The position numbers were made by a program, and so were the translations under genes. This document shows, piece after piece, positions 42,907 through 51,669 of a DNA stretch of 64,000 nucleotides (positions are counted from its first letter, which is position 1; each line of letters opens with the position of its first letter). The DNA lies in the NCBI RefSeq assembly GCF_003854935.1, contig NZ_CP033970.1, positions 62,001-126,000 on the forward strand, written 5' to 3'. The notes under the pieces are model-generated. The model worked only from the letters and a program-made list of their open reading frames with translations, was not told the origin of the DNA and did not search any database. This DNA comes from Cupriavidus pauculus. Its GTDB lineage: Bacteria > Pseudomonadota > Gammaproteobacteria > Burkholderiales > Burkholderiaceae.

Positions 42907-43511
42907 CGCGCGCCTCCTGTCTCCTGCAGCGTCCGAATCGTCAGCCGGTAGCCGTCGCGATGCTGCACGAACAGCGTGGTTCGGGCATCGGGATAACGGA
43001 TTTCCGCGACGACCTCGTCACCGGCGCGCAACTGGCGCAACCCTGGCGAGGCATCCATCCGCCAGCCAGCGGGCAGTGCGGCCTGGATGGCCGGCACGGG
43101 CCACAGCGACAGTTGCAGATCACTGAGGATACGCTCGGGCAGCAGCTCCTGGGGCGCCCACGGCGCGCGCGTGACGCGCAGGTCGCGCCCGTCCCAGTCG
43201 AGCCGGGCCAGCACCTGCCCGCCCGCCACGGCGGCAAGCCGCGTGTGCTGTGCATCGGCCTCAAGCAAGGCCACGATGTCGCGCGTCTGTTCGCCTTGGG
43301 GCGACGGGTACTGCACGGTGATCTGCTGCTGCAGTTGCAGCGTCCGGCCCAGCGATGCAGGCGGCAGCCGCAGCAACGGTACCGCTTCGGCGGACAGTGT
43401 GCGGGCCGGCGGCTCCACGGCACGCGGCGCGGACGCGCAGCCAGCCAGCGCGAGCGTCCCCGCCAGTGCCACCCCTGCGATCCATCGGAGAAAAGGACTC
43501 AGGCCGTGCAA
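42903..43511 (-). CDS. DUF3261 lipoprotein of the aryl polyene cluster
   Basis: A 202-residue lipoprotein: a hydrophobic signal followed by the lipobox LALAGC, with Cys24 as the anchor. The mature part is a beta-rich DUF3261 domain ending TTLFVQHRDGYRLTIRTL. The start overlaps the upstream halogenase-like gene by 13 bases. The family is nearly always found in APE clusters, together with the LolA-like and MMPL genes, and is presumed to help carry the aryl polyene lipid to the outer membrane. Confidence 0.85.
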   Translation of the reverse strand: MHGLSPFLRWIAGVALAGTLALAGCASAPRAVEPPARTLSAEAVPLLRLPPASLGRTLQLQQQITVQYPSPQGEQTRDIVALLEADAQHTRLAAVAGGQVLARLDWDGRDLRVTRAPWAPQELLPERILSDLQLSLWPVPAIQAALPAGWRMDASPGLRQLRAGDEVVAEIRYPDARTTLFVQHRDGYRLTIRTLQETGGAR

Positions 43512-44728
43512 AGCTGCTCCAGCACCTTGAGACGCCGCTTCGATTCGGCCACGTACGGGTTATCCCGGTCCCACGCATAGCCGGCCAGGATCGAGGAAAT
43601 CATCTGGCGGATCTCCGGCGTGCTGTCCGGATAGAAGATCACCTTCTGGAAGGTGCCGTCATACCAGCCCTCCACATAGGTGCGGAAGCAGTCCACGCCG
43701 CCCTTCAGCGGCCTGGCAAAGTCTGCGTCCCAGTCGACCTGCTCGCCCGCGAGTTGGCGCGCCACGCATGCCGCCGCCAGGCTGGCCGATTTGAATGCGA
43801 TGGTCACGCCCGACGAGAACACCGGGTCGAGGAACTCGCCGGCATTGCCCAGCAGCGCATATCCCTTGCCCCACAGCGAACGGACATTGGCCGAGTAGCC
43901 GACGATCTGCCGGGCCGGCGTGTCCCAGTTGGCATTGCCCAGCAGCCCGGCCAGCCCCGGCTCCTCGAACACCAGCGTCTTGAGCCTGGCCATTTCGTCG
44001 CCGGGATAGCGGTCGAGGAACGACTTCTCCGCCACCACGCCCTGCGAGCAACGGCCATTCGAGAACGGAATCGTCCAGTACCAGACGTCGGTGTGCTCGG
44101 GATGCACGCTGATCAGGATCTTGTTGCGGTCGAACGCGCCCACCGGCACGCGATCCTCCACATGCGTGAAGATCGCGGCCCGCACCGGGAAGTTCGACGG
44201 CGATTCGAGCTGCAGCAGGCGCGGCAGGATGCGGCCGAAGCCGGACGCATCGAGCAGGAAGCGCGGCTCTACCAGGTAGGATTCGCCGTCCGGGGCGCGA
44301 ACGGTCACCAGCGGCTGGGCGCCATTCACGTCGACGGCTTCCACCACATGCCGGAAGCGGACCTCGGCACCCTGCTTCTCGGCCTCGCGGATCAGCACGT
44401 TGTCGAAATCCGCGCGCTGCACCTGGTAGGTGGTGCCCCAGCCGGGCGAGAACTTGTCGCGGAAGTCGAACGCCGTATGGCGGCCCGCGTGCGAGAAGGC
44501 CGCGCCGTTCTTGTGCTGAAAGCCGGCCTCGACCACGGCCTGCAGCATCCCGGCCTCCTCGATATACGCCATGCTCTGCGGCAGCAGGCTCTCGCCGATC
44601 GAAAAGCGCGGAAACTGCTCCTTCTCGATCACCAGCACGCCAATGCCCCGCTTGCGCAGCAGCCCCGCCGCCACCGACCCCGCAGGACCGGCGCCGACGA
44701 TCAGCACATCAACCTGTTCCTTCTTCAT
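43499..44728 (-). CDS. Flavin-dependent halogenase-like oxidoreductase
   Basis: A 409-residue FAD enzyme (start ATG 44728; a TTG three codons upstream is possible). The FAD motif is IVGAGPAGS near the N-terminus. Two motifs that set flavin-dependent halogenases apart are present: a Lys in the FQHKNGAAF context (residue 73), equivalent to the catalytic lysine, and DVWYWTIPF, which fits WxWxIP. Also GYALLGNAGEFLDPVFSSG near the C-terminus. Related genes in xanthomonadin clusters correlate with brominated polyenes. Many APE clusters carry a relative annotated only as an FAD oxidoreductase, so halogenation is a hypothesis. Confidence 0.82.
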   Translation of the reverse strand: MKKEQVDVLIVGAGPAGSVAAGLLRKRGIGVLVIEKEQFPRFSIGESLLPQSMAYIEEAGMLQAVVEAGFQHKNGAAFSHAGRHTAFDFRDKFSPGWGTTYQVQRADFDNVLIREAEKQGAEVRFRHVVEAVDVNGAQPLVTVRAPDGESYLVEPRFLLDASGFGRILPRLLQLESPSNFPVRAAIFTHVEDRVPVGAFDRNKILISVHPEHTDVWYWTIPFSNGRCSQGVVAEKSFLDRYPGDEMARLKTLVFEEPGLAGLLGNANWDTPARQIVGYSANVRSLWGKGYALLGNAGEFLDPVFSSGVTIAFKSASLAAACVARQLAGEQVDWDADFARPLKGGVDCFRTYVEGWYDGTFQKVIFYPDSTPEIRQMISSILAGYAWDRDNPYVAESKRRLKVLEQLCTA

Positions 44729-44733
44729 GAGGA

Positions 44734-47103
44734 TCAACCCTGTTCAATGTTGTGATGGGGTGGACTGGCCGCCGGGCGAAACCACGGCGACAAGAACCAT
44801 ACGGCACCCACGCCCGTCAGCATGGTCATGCCAAACGCATGCAACGCCGGCGTCGACGACAGCGCGAGCAGGCCGAACGCAAGCAGCGTGCTGGCCGCGC
44901 CAAGGACGATGGCCGTCCACGACACGCCATCGCCCGGATGCTCCAGCAGAAAGATGCCGTAGTCGACACCCACGCCAAGCAGCAGTGCCAGCGCGAGCAC
45001 CGAGAACAACTGCAACGGCACGTGCAGCCAGCCGAGCGCGGCCACGCTGATGGCCGCCGCCAGCAGCGTGGGCACCAGTGCGCGCCATCCGGCACGCCCG
45101 TAGCGCCACGCCAGCAACAGCGCAACCCCGGCCGCACCGGCCAGCAACAGCCAGCTCATCAGCACGCGGTAGTGGCGCAGCAGGCCCGACAGATCCGCGA
45201 TGCGATCCACCCATTCGGCGCCCCGCACTTCACCAACCGCCCGCGCGATGCCCGGCATCACCGCCGGCTTGTCCAGCCCGCGCAGCAGCATCACGCTGGC
45301 GTAGCCATTGCCTTCGCGTCCCAGCCAGAGGTGGCGCAGCGTGCCGGACACCGGATGCGCGAGCCATGCATCGAGTGTCAGCACGACATCGCCACCCTTC
45401 GCGCTGGGCGCGGCGATGGTACCGCCGAGTGCCCTCGCCACGCTTTGGCGTACCGCATTTTCCTGCCGATCCGCGAGCACCGCATCGGCGCGCTGGCGGG
45501 CAGCGGACGGTACCCAGTCGGACACCGACAGGAATCCCGCCAGATCGCCGCGCGCGATCGCATCGCCGAGCCTTGCCTTGACCGCTTCCTCGCGCGCCAG
45601 CACCTCGTCCGGCGTGGCGCCACGCACGAGCACGAACTGCGCCGGGCTGGGCGTGCCGAGCAATCGGCCAGCGGTGCGCTGCGCCTCCACCAGCGCAGGC
45701 GGCGAACTCTGCAGTTGGCGCACATCGTCGACCACACGTACCTGCAAGACGCCCGGCACGATGAACAATGCCAGCACGGCCAGCGCCATCCACGTGCGTC
45801 GATCGTTGCGAACGCTGGGCCAGCGGCCCAGGCTGCCGGCCAGCCACGTGGACAGCCGGGTCTGGCGCAGCGTGCCGCGATCGAGCAGCGGGAACCAGAA
45901 CGCCACGGTCAGGAAGGCGCAGACAAGCCCGACGGCCGAGAACAGCGCCATCTGGCGCAAGCCAGGAAAAGGCGCGACGCCCAGCGCCATGTACGCCACG
46001 ACACTCGTGAGCAGCGCAAGCGCGAGGCCCGGCAACAGGAACCGCATCACGGCGGGCGGCGTCGCGTGCGGCATCGACTGCCGCGTGACGAAGTAGTGGA
46101 TGCCGAAATCCTCGGCCACACCGACCAGACTGGCGCCGAACACCAGCGTGACGAGGTGTACCCGGTCGAAGAGGATGGCGGTGGCGGAAATCGCCGCGGC
46201 CGTGCCGATCACCAGCGACAGCCCGACCAGCAAGATCGGCCGCAGCGACCGGAACGCCAGCCACACCAGCAGCAGCACGGCGGCCAGCGAGCCCCAGCCG
46301 ATCACGTTCATCTCCCAGTTGGCTTGCGCGGCGGCGGCCTCCGCATGCAGCGGGATGCCGGCGGCAATCACCCGCACGCCATCGTCGCCCTGCCGCGCCG
46401 CGTGCTCGGCCGCGACCAGCAGATCGCTGTAGTCCGTGCTGCCACTGACGGAGAAAGCCGGCTTGGTAATGCGATACGACAGCAGCGCCCACTCCTTGCC
46501 ATCGCCCGACAGCGACGCCAATCCGTCACGCTCGTGCACACGGGTGACGGCCGCGCGCGACAGCCACCAGTCCTGCCAGAGCCCCAGCGGGTCTGCCGCC
46601 CAGTCGGTCAGGCGCGGCCCCGTCGACAACTGGTACAGCCTGGTGAGGGCCTGCTGGGCGAGCGTATCGGCATCGGCCGTGGCAAGCTGCGCGCGCTGCG
46701 CATCGGTCAGCAACCGATCGCGCCACGGCCGGTAGAACGCCAGCGCGGCATCGAAATCGAATGCCGCGATCTTGTCGACGGGCGTGAGCAGGGACGCCTG
46801 CCGCGCCGTGGCCGCACTGAACCGCTCGGCGGCGGCGCGCGTGCGCGACCAGTCGTCGCTGCCCACGAGCACGATCACTTCCTGCTCCACGCCTTCGGCC
46901 AGCCGACGCAGCACGCGGTCCGCCGTCGCCGTGCGCTCGCTCGTCGGCAGCAGCGCCAGCACGTCGGTATCCAGCCGCGATGCCCGCCAGAACGCCACCT
47001 GGTGTGCCACCAGCGCCAGCACGAACAGCAGCCAGCCAACGGCAAGCCATCGCTCGATCCGGGTCAGTCCGCCGCGCATCGCCACGCCCGCCGTCTCACT
47101 CAA
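44734..47103 (-). CDS. MMPL/RND-family exporter of the aryl polyene cluster
   Basis: A 789-residue membrane protein with the MMPL layout: one N-terminal helix, a periplasmic domain (about 35-245), five helices (about 255-400), a second helix and periplasmic domain, and five more helices (about 640-775). The first repeat contains LVGVAEDFGIHYFVTRQ and the second LLLGVGVDYGIFLLEHPG, with the conserved Asp-Tyr/His-Gly pattern. The TTG at 47103 overlaps the LolA-like stop; ATG 47079 is an alternative. It likely moves the aryl polyene lipid out of the inner membrane. Confidence 0.92.
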   Translation of the reverse strand: MSETAGVAMRGGLTRIERWLAVGWLLFVLALVAHQVAFWRASRLDTDVLALLPTSERTATADRVLRRLAEGVEQEVIVLVGSDDWSRTRAAAERFSAATARQASLLTPVDKIAAFDFDAALAFYRPWRDRLLTDAQRAQLATADADTLAQQALTRLYQLSTGPRLTDWAADPLGLWQDWWLSRAAVTRVHERDGLASLSGDGKEWALLSYRITKPAFSVSGSTDYSDLLVAAEHAARQGDDGVRVIAAGIPLHAEAAAAQANWEMNVIGWGSLAAVLLLVWLAFRSLRPILLVGLSLVIGTAAAISATAILFDRVHLVTLVFGASLVGVAEDFGIHYFVTRQSMPHATPPAVMRFLLPGLALALLTSVVAYMALGVAPFPGLRQMALFSAVGLVCAFLTVAFWFPLLDRGTLRQTRLSTWLAGSLGRWPSVRNDRRTWMALAVLALFIVPGVLQVRVVDDVRQLQSSPPALVEAQRTAGRLLGTPSPAQFVLVRGATPDEVLAREEAVKARLGDAIARGDLAGFLSVSDWVPSAARQRADAVLADRQENAVRQSVARALGGTIAAPSAKGGDVVLTLDAWLAHPVSGTLRHLWLGREGNGYASVMLLRGLDKPAVMPGIARAVGEVRGAEWVDRIADLSGLLRHYRVLMSWLLLAGAAGVALLLAWRYGRAGWRALVPTLLAAAISVAALGWLHVPLQLFSVLALALLLGVGVDYGIFLLEHPGDGVSWTAIVLGAASTLLAFGLLALSSTPALHAFGMTMLTGVGAVWFLSPWFRPAASPPHHNIEQG

Positions 47104-47719
47104 AACGCTGCTCCTCGGCGGGCGTCAGACTGGCGGCCGAGACGGGACCGATCATCTTCACGACGGTGCTGTCGCCGCCCGCCTCTTCCAGCCGGACATC
47201 GCGCACGAACCTGTCGCCCGCGAGCTCGATGCGGGTGAACACGCGGCGCATGCCGGCGTCGGTCGGCGTCAGCGTCAATGTCCAGCCCGCCTTGCCGACG
47301 AGCTTGCCCGTGACGTCAAAGCGCGTCTGCAGGCTACGCAGATCGCCCCGCAGCACGGCGATCATCGATTCGCCAACGACGCGCATCGCCGGCTGCGAAT
47401 CGGCTTGCATCTGCTGCTGCACCTTGCCGTCCGCCCCCCGCATCACCAGCCGGTCGGGCGTGACCAGCAGGCTCGACACAAACGGCTCGCGCGTTGCCCA
47501 CACCACGCCGCGGCCCTTGGCCAGCACGAAATCGCCACGCGAGACCAATGGGTTGCTGAAACCCGACAGCTTGCGGGTCTGCGCGAACTGGCCGCGGATC
47601 ACCGGCGCATCGGCCAGCCGCGCGGCGACATCGCCAAGCAGATCGGCGGCATGGGCTGGCAAGCCCAGCAACATCGCCGCGCCAAGCAGCACGCCACGCA
47701 TCAACTGGCGGCGGTTCAT
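47096..47719 (-). CDS. LolA-like periplasmic lipid carrier of the aryl polyene cluster
   Basis: A 207-residue exported protein with a signal peptide cleaved near AHA-AD. The mature part resembles the LolA/LolB half-barrel: APVIRGQFAQTRKLSGF at the start and the LVTPDRLVMRG strand. It overlaps the thioesterase gene (four bases) and the MMPL gene. It likely shuttles the pigment lipid through the periplasm between the MMPL exporter and the DUF3261 lipoprotein. Confidence 0.87.
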   Translation of the reverse strand: MNRRQLMRGVLLGAAMLLGLPAHAADLLGDVAARLADAPVIRGQFAQTRKLSGFSNPLVSRGDFVLAKGRGVVWATREPFVSSLLVTPDRLVMRGADGKVQQQMQADSQPAMRVVGESMIAVLRGDLRSLQTRFDVTGKLVGKAGWTLTLTPTDAGMRRVFTRIELAGDRFVRDVRLEEAGGDSTVVKMIGPVSAASLTPAEEQRFE

Positions 47720-48132
47720 GGCGTGATCCCCAGCTTTTCCAGCAGTACCGGCGGGCAGACGTACAGCATCTCCTGCGTCTCGATGTCCACCGCCACCTGG
47801 ATCGAGTAGCCCTTCGTCAGGCGCTGGCCGGATGCGGCATCACGGATCTCGTAGTCGATCTTGAGCCGGTTCTCCCATTCGACGATCGACGCGTGCACGT
47901 CCACCGCTTGCCCGTAGACCAGCGGCCGCACGTACTTGACCCGCAGGTCGACCACCGGCCACGCATAGCCCGAATCGCGCATCTGCGGGTAGTCGTAGTC
48001 GATGGTCTGCAGCAGCGCGCAACGCGCCAGCTCGAAATAGCGGATGTAGTTGCCGTGCCAGACCACGTTCATCGGGTCGAGATCGTGGAAAGCCGGGGTC
48101 AGCGTAATGGCGTGGTGGATGACTTTTGACAT
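47716..48132 (-). CDS. Acyl-CoA/ACP thioesterase (4HBT hotdog) of the aryl polyene cluster
   Basis: A 138-residue hotdog protein with the 4-hydroxybenzoyl-CoA thioesterase signature DLDPMNVVWHGNYIRYFE: the Asp begins the motif and the VWHGNY segment follows. It would hydrolyse an ACP or CoA thioester, perhaps releasing or editing the polyene chain. It precedes the LolA-like gene with a four-base overlap and follows the acyltransferase by 23 bases. Confidence 0.88.
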   Translation of the reverse strand: MSKVIHHAITLTPAFHDLDPMNVVWHGNYIRYFELARCALLQTIDYDYPQMRDSGYAWPVVDLRVKYVRPLVYGQAVDVHASIVEWENRLKIDYEIRDAASGQRLTKGYSIQVAVDIETQEMLYVCPPVLLEKLGITP

Positions 48133-48155
48133 GGGAATCGGTGAGCGCAGGCCGC

Positions 48156-49154
48156 TCAAGCCTCCTGCGCGCCCTGGCGGCCGACGGTCACGGGATCGTC
48201 GGCCCAGAATTCGTAGAAATTGAACCAGTCGTAGGGCGACTGCACGACCAGTGCCTCCAGCCACGCGGCGTAGGCGGTGGCCAGCGCCACGAGCGCCTGC
48301 TCGCGGCGCGCCCGGGGCAGGTTCACCTCGTGCGCGATCTCGGTGAAGCGCAGCAGATGGCCCTCGCGCTGCCGCACGCAGCCCATCGCATAGAGCGGGC
48401 AGCGCATCAGCGCGGCAAGCACATAGGGGCCAACGGGAAAGCGCGCCGGGTCGCCCATGAATGGCACCCGTACCGCGCGGCCACCGTGGGCCGGCGCGCG
48501 GTCGCCAGCAATGGCCACGAACTCGCCGGCCTGCACCTTGGCGGTCAATTCCAGCGCCGTGGCGGGCGAGATATCGTCCACCTGGTAAAGCTGCACGCCG
48601 GACCTGGGATCGATCCGCGACAGGATGCGGTTGAAACGCTCGGCATGATGCGTGTGGACCAGCACGGTCAGCCGCATGCCGTTGCGCTGGTTGGCCAGCA
48701 CCCGGCACAGCTCCAGGCAGCCCATGTGCGCGGTCATGATGATGCCGCCCTGCCCGCGCGCGATCTGTTCGAGCAGCACCTCGTTGCCTTCGCGCCTGAC
48801 GCTGCCGAATCGATACTGGCCGCCGATGGCCAGCAGCTTGTCCAGCAGCGTATCGGCAAACGAGAACAGGTGGCGCAGCGTATGCCGCCATGTGGGCCGG
48901 CCACCGATGGTGCCGGCGGTGCGCTCCACGCGCGTCAGGAAGTCGAGCGACGAGCGGCGTGCGAGCGGGTGGGTCAGCCAGTAGTAGCTGACCACCGGAT
49001 AGACGACCAGGCGGAACAGCGTGCGGCCGAAGATCCGGTTCAGGAAATACAGGCACCAGACGCCCCAGACGCATGTCACCTCGCCAATCGTGCTCCAGTG
49101 GCGCGAGCGCGCCGCGGCGGCAGTGCTTGCCGGATTCGAGTGCGCCGCGCTCAT
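48156..49154 (-). CDS. LpxL/HtrB-like lipid acyltransferase of the aryl polyene cluster
   Basis: A 332-residue inner-membrane protein of the lauroyl/myristoyl acyltransferase group. GGIIMTAHMGCLELCR contains the H-x4-E catalytic pair (H and E five apart), and FVAIAGDRAP is a second conserved block. An N-terminal amphipathic/hydrophobic segment (about 25-60) anchors it. In some APE clusters it is fused to the glycosyltransferase as one protein; here the two are separate but overlap by four bases. It probably attaches a fatty acid to the lipid anchor of the pigment. Confidence 0.86.
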   Translation of the reverse strand: MSAAHSNPASTAAAARSRHWSTIGEVTCVWGVWCLYFLNRIFGRTLFRLVVYPVVSYYWLTHPLARRSSLDFLTRVERTAGTIGGRPTWRHTLRHLFSFADTLLDKLLAIGGQYRFGSVRREGNEVLLEQIARGQGGIIMTAHMGCLELCRVLANQRNGMRLTVLVHTHHAERFNRILSRIDPRSGVQLYQVDDISPATALELTAKVQAGEFVAIAGDRAPAHGGRAVRVPFMGDPARFPVGPYVLAALMRCPLYAMGCVRQREGHLLRFTEIAHEVNLPRARREQALVALATAYAAWLEALVVQSPYDWFNFYEFWADDPVTVGRQGAQEA

Positions 49155-49924
49155 GCCGCCACCTTGCGCCAGAGCAGGCGCGGCAGACGCCAGACCATGC
49201 CGAAGAACAGCCGCGTATGCATGCGCGAGATCAGCACGTTGTCCCGCAACGCCTGGAAATGCGACACGCCGTCGGCGGGATACGTGACGCGCGTGGGCAC
49301 ATTGACGATCCGCACGCCGCGCCACACCAGATGCACGAGCACCTCGGTATCGAACTCCATGCGGCGGCCCAGCCGTACCTCGCGCATCAGCCGCGTGACC
49401 GCGGCCAGCGGGTAGACGCGCAGGCCGCACATCGAATCGCGAATCTCGAAGGACAGGGTGTTGATCCACACCCAGACGTGCGTCAGATAGCGCGCGTACA
49501 ACCGGTGCTTCGGCACCGACGCGTCGTAGACGGGATGCCCGCAGATCATCGCCTGGGGATCAGCTTCGGCCAGCGCGAGGAACTGGGGAATGCACGCGGC
49601 GTCATGCTGTCCATCGGCATCGATCTGCAGCGCGTGCGTGTAGCCGAGCTCCGCGGCCGCCTCGAAGCCCGCCATGATCGCGCCGCCCTTGCCCTGGTTC
49701 TGCGGCAGCCGCACCAGGCGGATGCGGGCGGGATGGGCGTCGGCAATCTCGCGCAGCACGCGCTCGCAGGCCGGGCCGCTGCCGTCATCGACCAGCAGGC
49801 ACGGAATCGGATGCCGCAGGATGGCGTCGACCATCGCGCCGATCGCGCCTTCGTGGTCGTAGACGGGCACCAGCACCACGGGCCGGAAGCTGGCATCGGA
49901 GCAGGACTGCTGCGTGGGGCTCAT
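49151..49924 (-). CDS. Family 2 glycosyltransferase of the aryl polyene cluster
   Basis: A 257-residue GT-A enzyme. VVLVPVYDHEGAI opens the fold, LLVDDGSG is the first Asp pair, GKGGAIMAGFEAA follows and LQIDADGQHD is the DxD motif. The start ATG 49924 overlaps the ligase stop in an ATGA; the frame is open upstream but without family sequence. It is similar to dolichyl-phosphate-mannose synthase-like enzymes and probably adds a sugar to the lipid anchor of the aryl polyene. The donor sugar is unknown. Confidence 0.88.
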   Translation of the reverse strand: MSPTQQSCSDASFRPVVLVPVYDHEGAIGAMVDAILRHPIPCLLVDDGSGPACERVLREIADAHPARIRLVRLPQNQGKGGAIMAGFEAAAELGYTHALQIDADGQHDAACIPQFLALAEADPQAMICGHPVYDASVPKHRLYARYLTHVWVWINTLSFEIRDSMCGLRVYPLAAVTRLMREVRLGRRMEFDTEVLVHLVWRGVRIVNVPTRVTYPADGVSHFQALRDNVLISRMHTRLFFGMVWRLPRLLWRKVAA

Positions 49925-51669
49925 GGCGCTTCGGGATGGAACATGATCCGGCCGCTGGCGTGCGGCCCGGCATCGGACGTCAGCCGGAACCCCAGCGCGC
50001 GCACGTCGGCCTGCCACATCAGCGCTAGCTGCACGGTACTGTTGGGGCGGATGACGGCCTGGAACTTGAGCACGTCGAGCCGCGCGAAGCGTTGACGCGG
50101 CGGCACGTCGAGCTTCTGCGGCGCAAGCGCCATGACCCAGTCTACCTGTGCAACGCCGGGCACGATCGGCGCCCCGGGAAAGTGTCCGTCGAACACGGCA
50201 AGGTCTTCGGCCACGTACAGCTCGGCGGTCGCCGATGTTGCGTCGTGGTCGAGCCAGCGCACCTCTGGCACCGTGCGGCGGAACACTTCGCGCAGCATCG
50301 CTTCAGTGGTCTTGCCTTGCGCGTTGCAAGGCAGCGCGGGCAGGAACGCCCAGCGGCGCGGCAGGGCCACCGGGTCGATGGCGCCGGCCAGATGCTTGCG
50401 CAGGACGGCGCTCACCGCGCCCCGGCCGTCGGCTTCGAGCTGCGCGTGGGCCGCTTCGTCCAGCACGACGGCGGCGGCCACACGCATGCCGACATCGAGT
50501 TCGACCATGACCACCCGCGCTTCGCGCACGCCCGGCGCGGCGGCCAGCGACTGCTCGATCTGGGTCAGCGAGATGCGCTTCTCCTCGATCTTGACGATGC
50601 GGTCGGCCCGGCCGGCCAGCACGAAGCTGTCGTCACCGGCAGGCAACGCGCGGTCCGCGCAGACATGCCAGCCGTCATCGGGCAGGTGCGGCGAGCGGAC
50701 CGCCAGGTAGCCGTCCTGGAGCCGCCACGCAATGCCGGGCAGCGCGTTCCAGCGATCGGCGTGCACGGTGCGCTGGCGCCATGCGATGCCGCCCGTTTCC
50801 GAACTGCCGAACACTTCGATGGGCGAGTGGCCGATATGGCGCAGCACATCGGCGGCGGCTTCGGGCGGCAGCGGTCCGCCCGAAGAAAACACCGCGCGGA
50901 CCGACCTGCGTACCGCGGCCCAGTCCAGCGCGGCCGGCATGCGCTTCAAATGGGCGGGGCTGCTGACGAACACGGCGGGACCGGCCTCGGCCTGGCATGC
51001 CGCAACCAGTTCTTCGTGGAACGCAAACCGGGCTGCACGCATGGGACGCCCCGCCGCCAGCGGCCACAGCACCGTGAACAGCAGGCCATAGATGTGCTGG
51101 TGGGAAACGGTGCAGAGTACGCGCGTATCGGGGGTGCAGTGCTGCCCGAACGCCTGCTGCAGCGTGTGGACTTCCGCGTCCAGCTGCGCGAGCCGCTTGT
51201 GGATCGCGCCCGGCACGCCGGTGGAACCGGACGTGAACAGCGTGACCCAGGTGTCGTGGGTGGCGAGCATCGGCCAATCGACGTCGGGGTCGGGGTCGGG
51301 GTCGAGGTCCGCGTCCTTGGCGGCGACAGGCACCCTGGCATCGGGCAATTCGCCAGCCCAGCCGTCGCTCTCCGAGCGCAGCGCCGCGAGCGTTTCGGGC
51401 CGCGTATCGCCCGGCAGCACCACGTGCTTGCCGGCGTACCAGGCGCCGAACAGCGCGGCGGCAAACTCGGCCACATCCTCGATATGGATCGCCCAGCGCG
51501 CGCCGGGCGCATCGGCCAGCATGCGGCGCCACGCTGCGGCACGCGCCACGAAGCGTTGGGCGCCGACACCGCTGGCGGCATCGCCTGCCACGCATCGCGC
51601 AACCGGCGCAGCGGCCAGCGCCGCCATGACCCCACCCAGGCCGGTCCACGCCGGCTTTCCCTCAACCAT
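49921..51669 (-). CDS. Fused aryl-ACP ligase / dehydratase (ApeH-ApeI)
   Basis: A 582-residue two-domain protein. Residues 1 to about 455 are an ANL-type acyl-ACP ligase: TLFTSGSTGVPGAIHKR is the P-loop (the usual Lys after PG is displaced), SSGGPLPPE and VFGSSETGG follow, and VLAGRADRIVKIEEKR is the hinge region. Residues about 480-582 form an ApeI/FabZ-like hotdog: DLAVFDGHFPGAPIVPGVAQVDWV has the H-F-P-G-x-P-I-x-P-G dehydratase motif. In the characterised Xenorhabdus and E. coli clusters these are separate proteins. The ligase would load the aromatic starter acid onto ACP and the hotdog would dehydrate intermediates. Confidence 0.9.
   Translation of the reverse strand: MVEGKPAWTGLGGVMAALAAAPVARCVAGDAASGVGAQRFVARAAAWRRMLADAPGARWAIHIEDVAEFAAALFGAWYAGKHVVLPGDTRPETLAALRSESDGWAGELPDARVPVAAKDADLDPDPDPDVDWPMLATHDTWVTLFTSGSTGVPGAIHKRLAQLDAEVHTLQQAFGQHCTPDTRVLCTVSHQHIYGLLFTVLWPLAAGRPMRAARFAFHEELVAACQAEAGPAVFVSSPAHLKRMPAALDWAAVRRSVRAVFSSGGPLPPEAAADVLRHIGHSPIEVFGSSETGGIAWRQRTVHADRWNALPGIAWRLQDGYLAVRSPHLPDDGWHVCADRALPAGDDSFVLAGRADRIVKIEEKRISLTQIEQSLAAAPGVREARVVMVELDVGMRVAAAVVLDEAAHAQLEADGRGAVSAVLRKHLAGAIDPVALPRRWAFLPALPCNAQGKTTEAMLREVFRRTVPEVRWLDHDATSATAELYVAEDLAVFDGHFPGAPIVPGVAQVDWVMALAPQKLDVPPRQRFARLDVLKFQAVIRPNSTVQLALMWQADVRALGFRLTSDAGPHASGRIMFHPEAP

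Noticed and set aside
44752-47238. 828-codon plus-strand frame
   Set aside because: Antisense to the MMPL exporter and LolA-like gene, whose motifs and translational overlaps are convincing; this frame has no recognisable fold.
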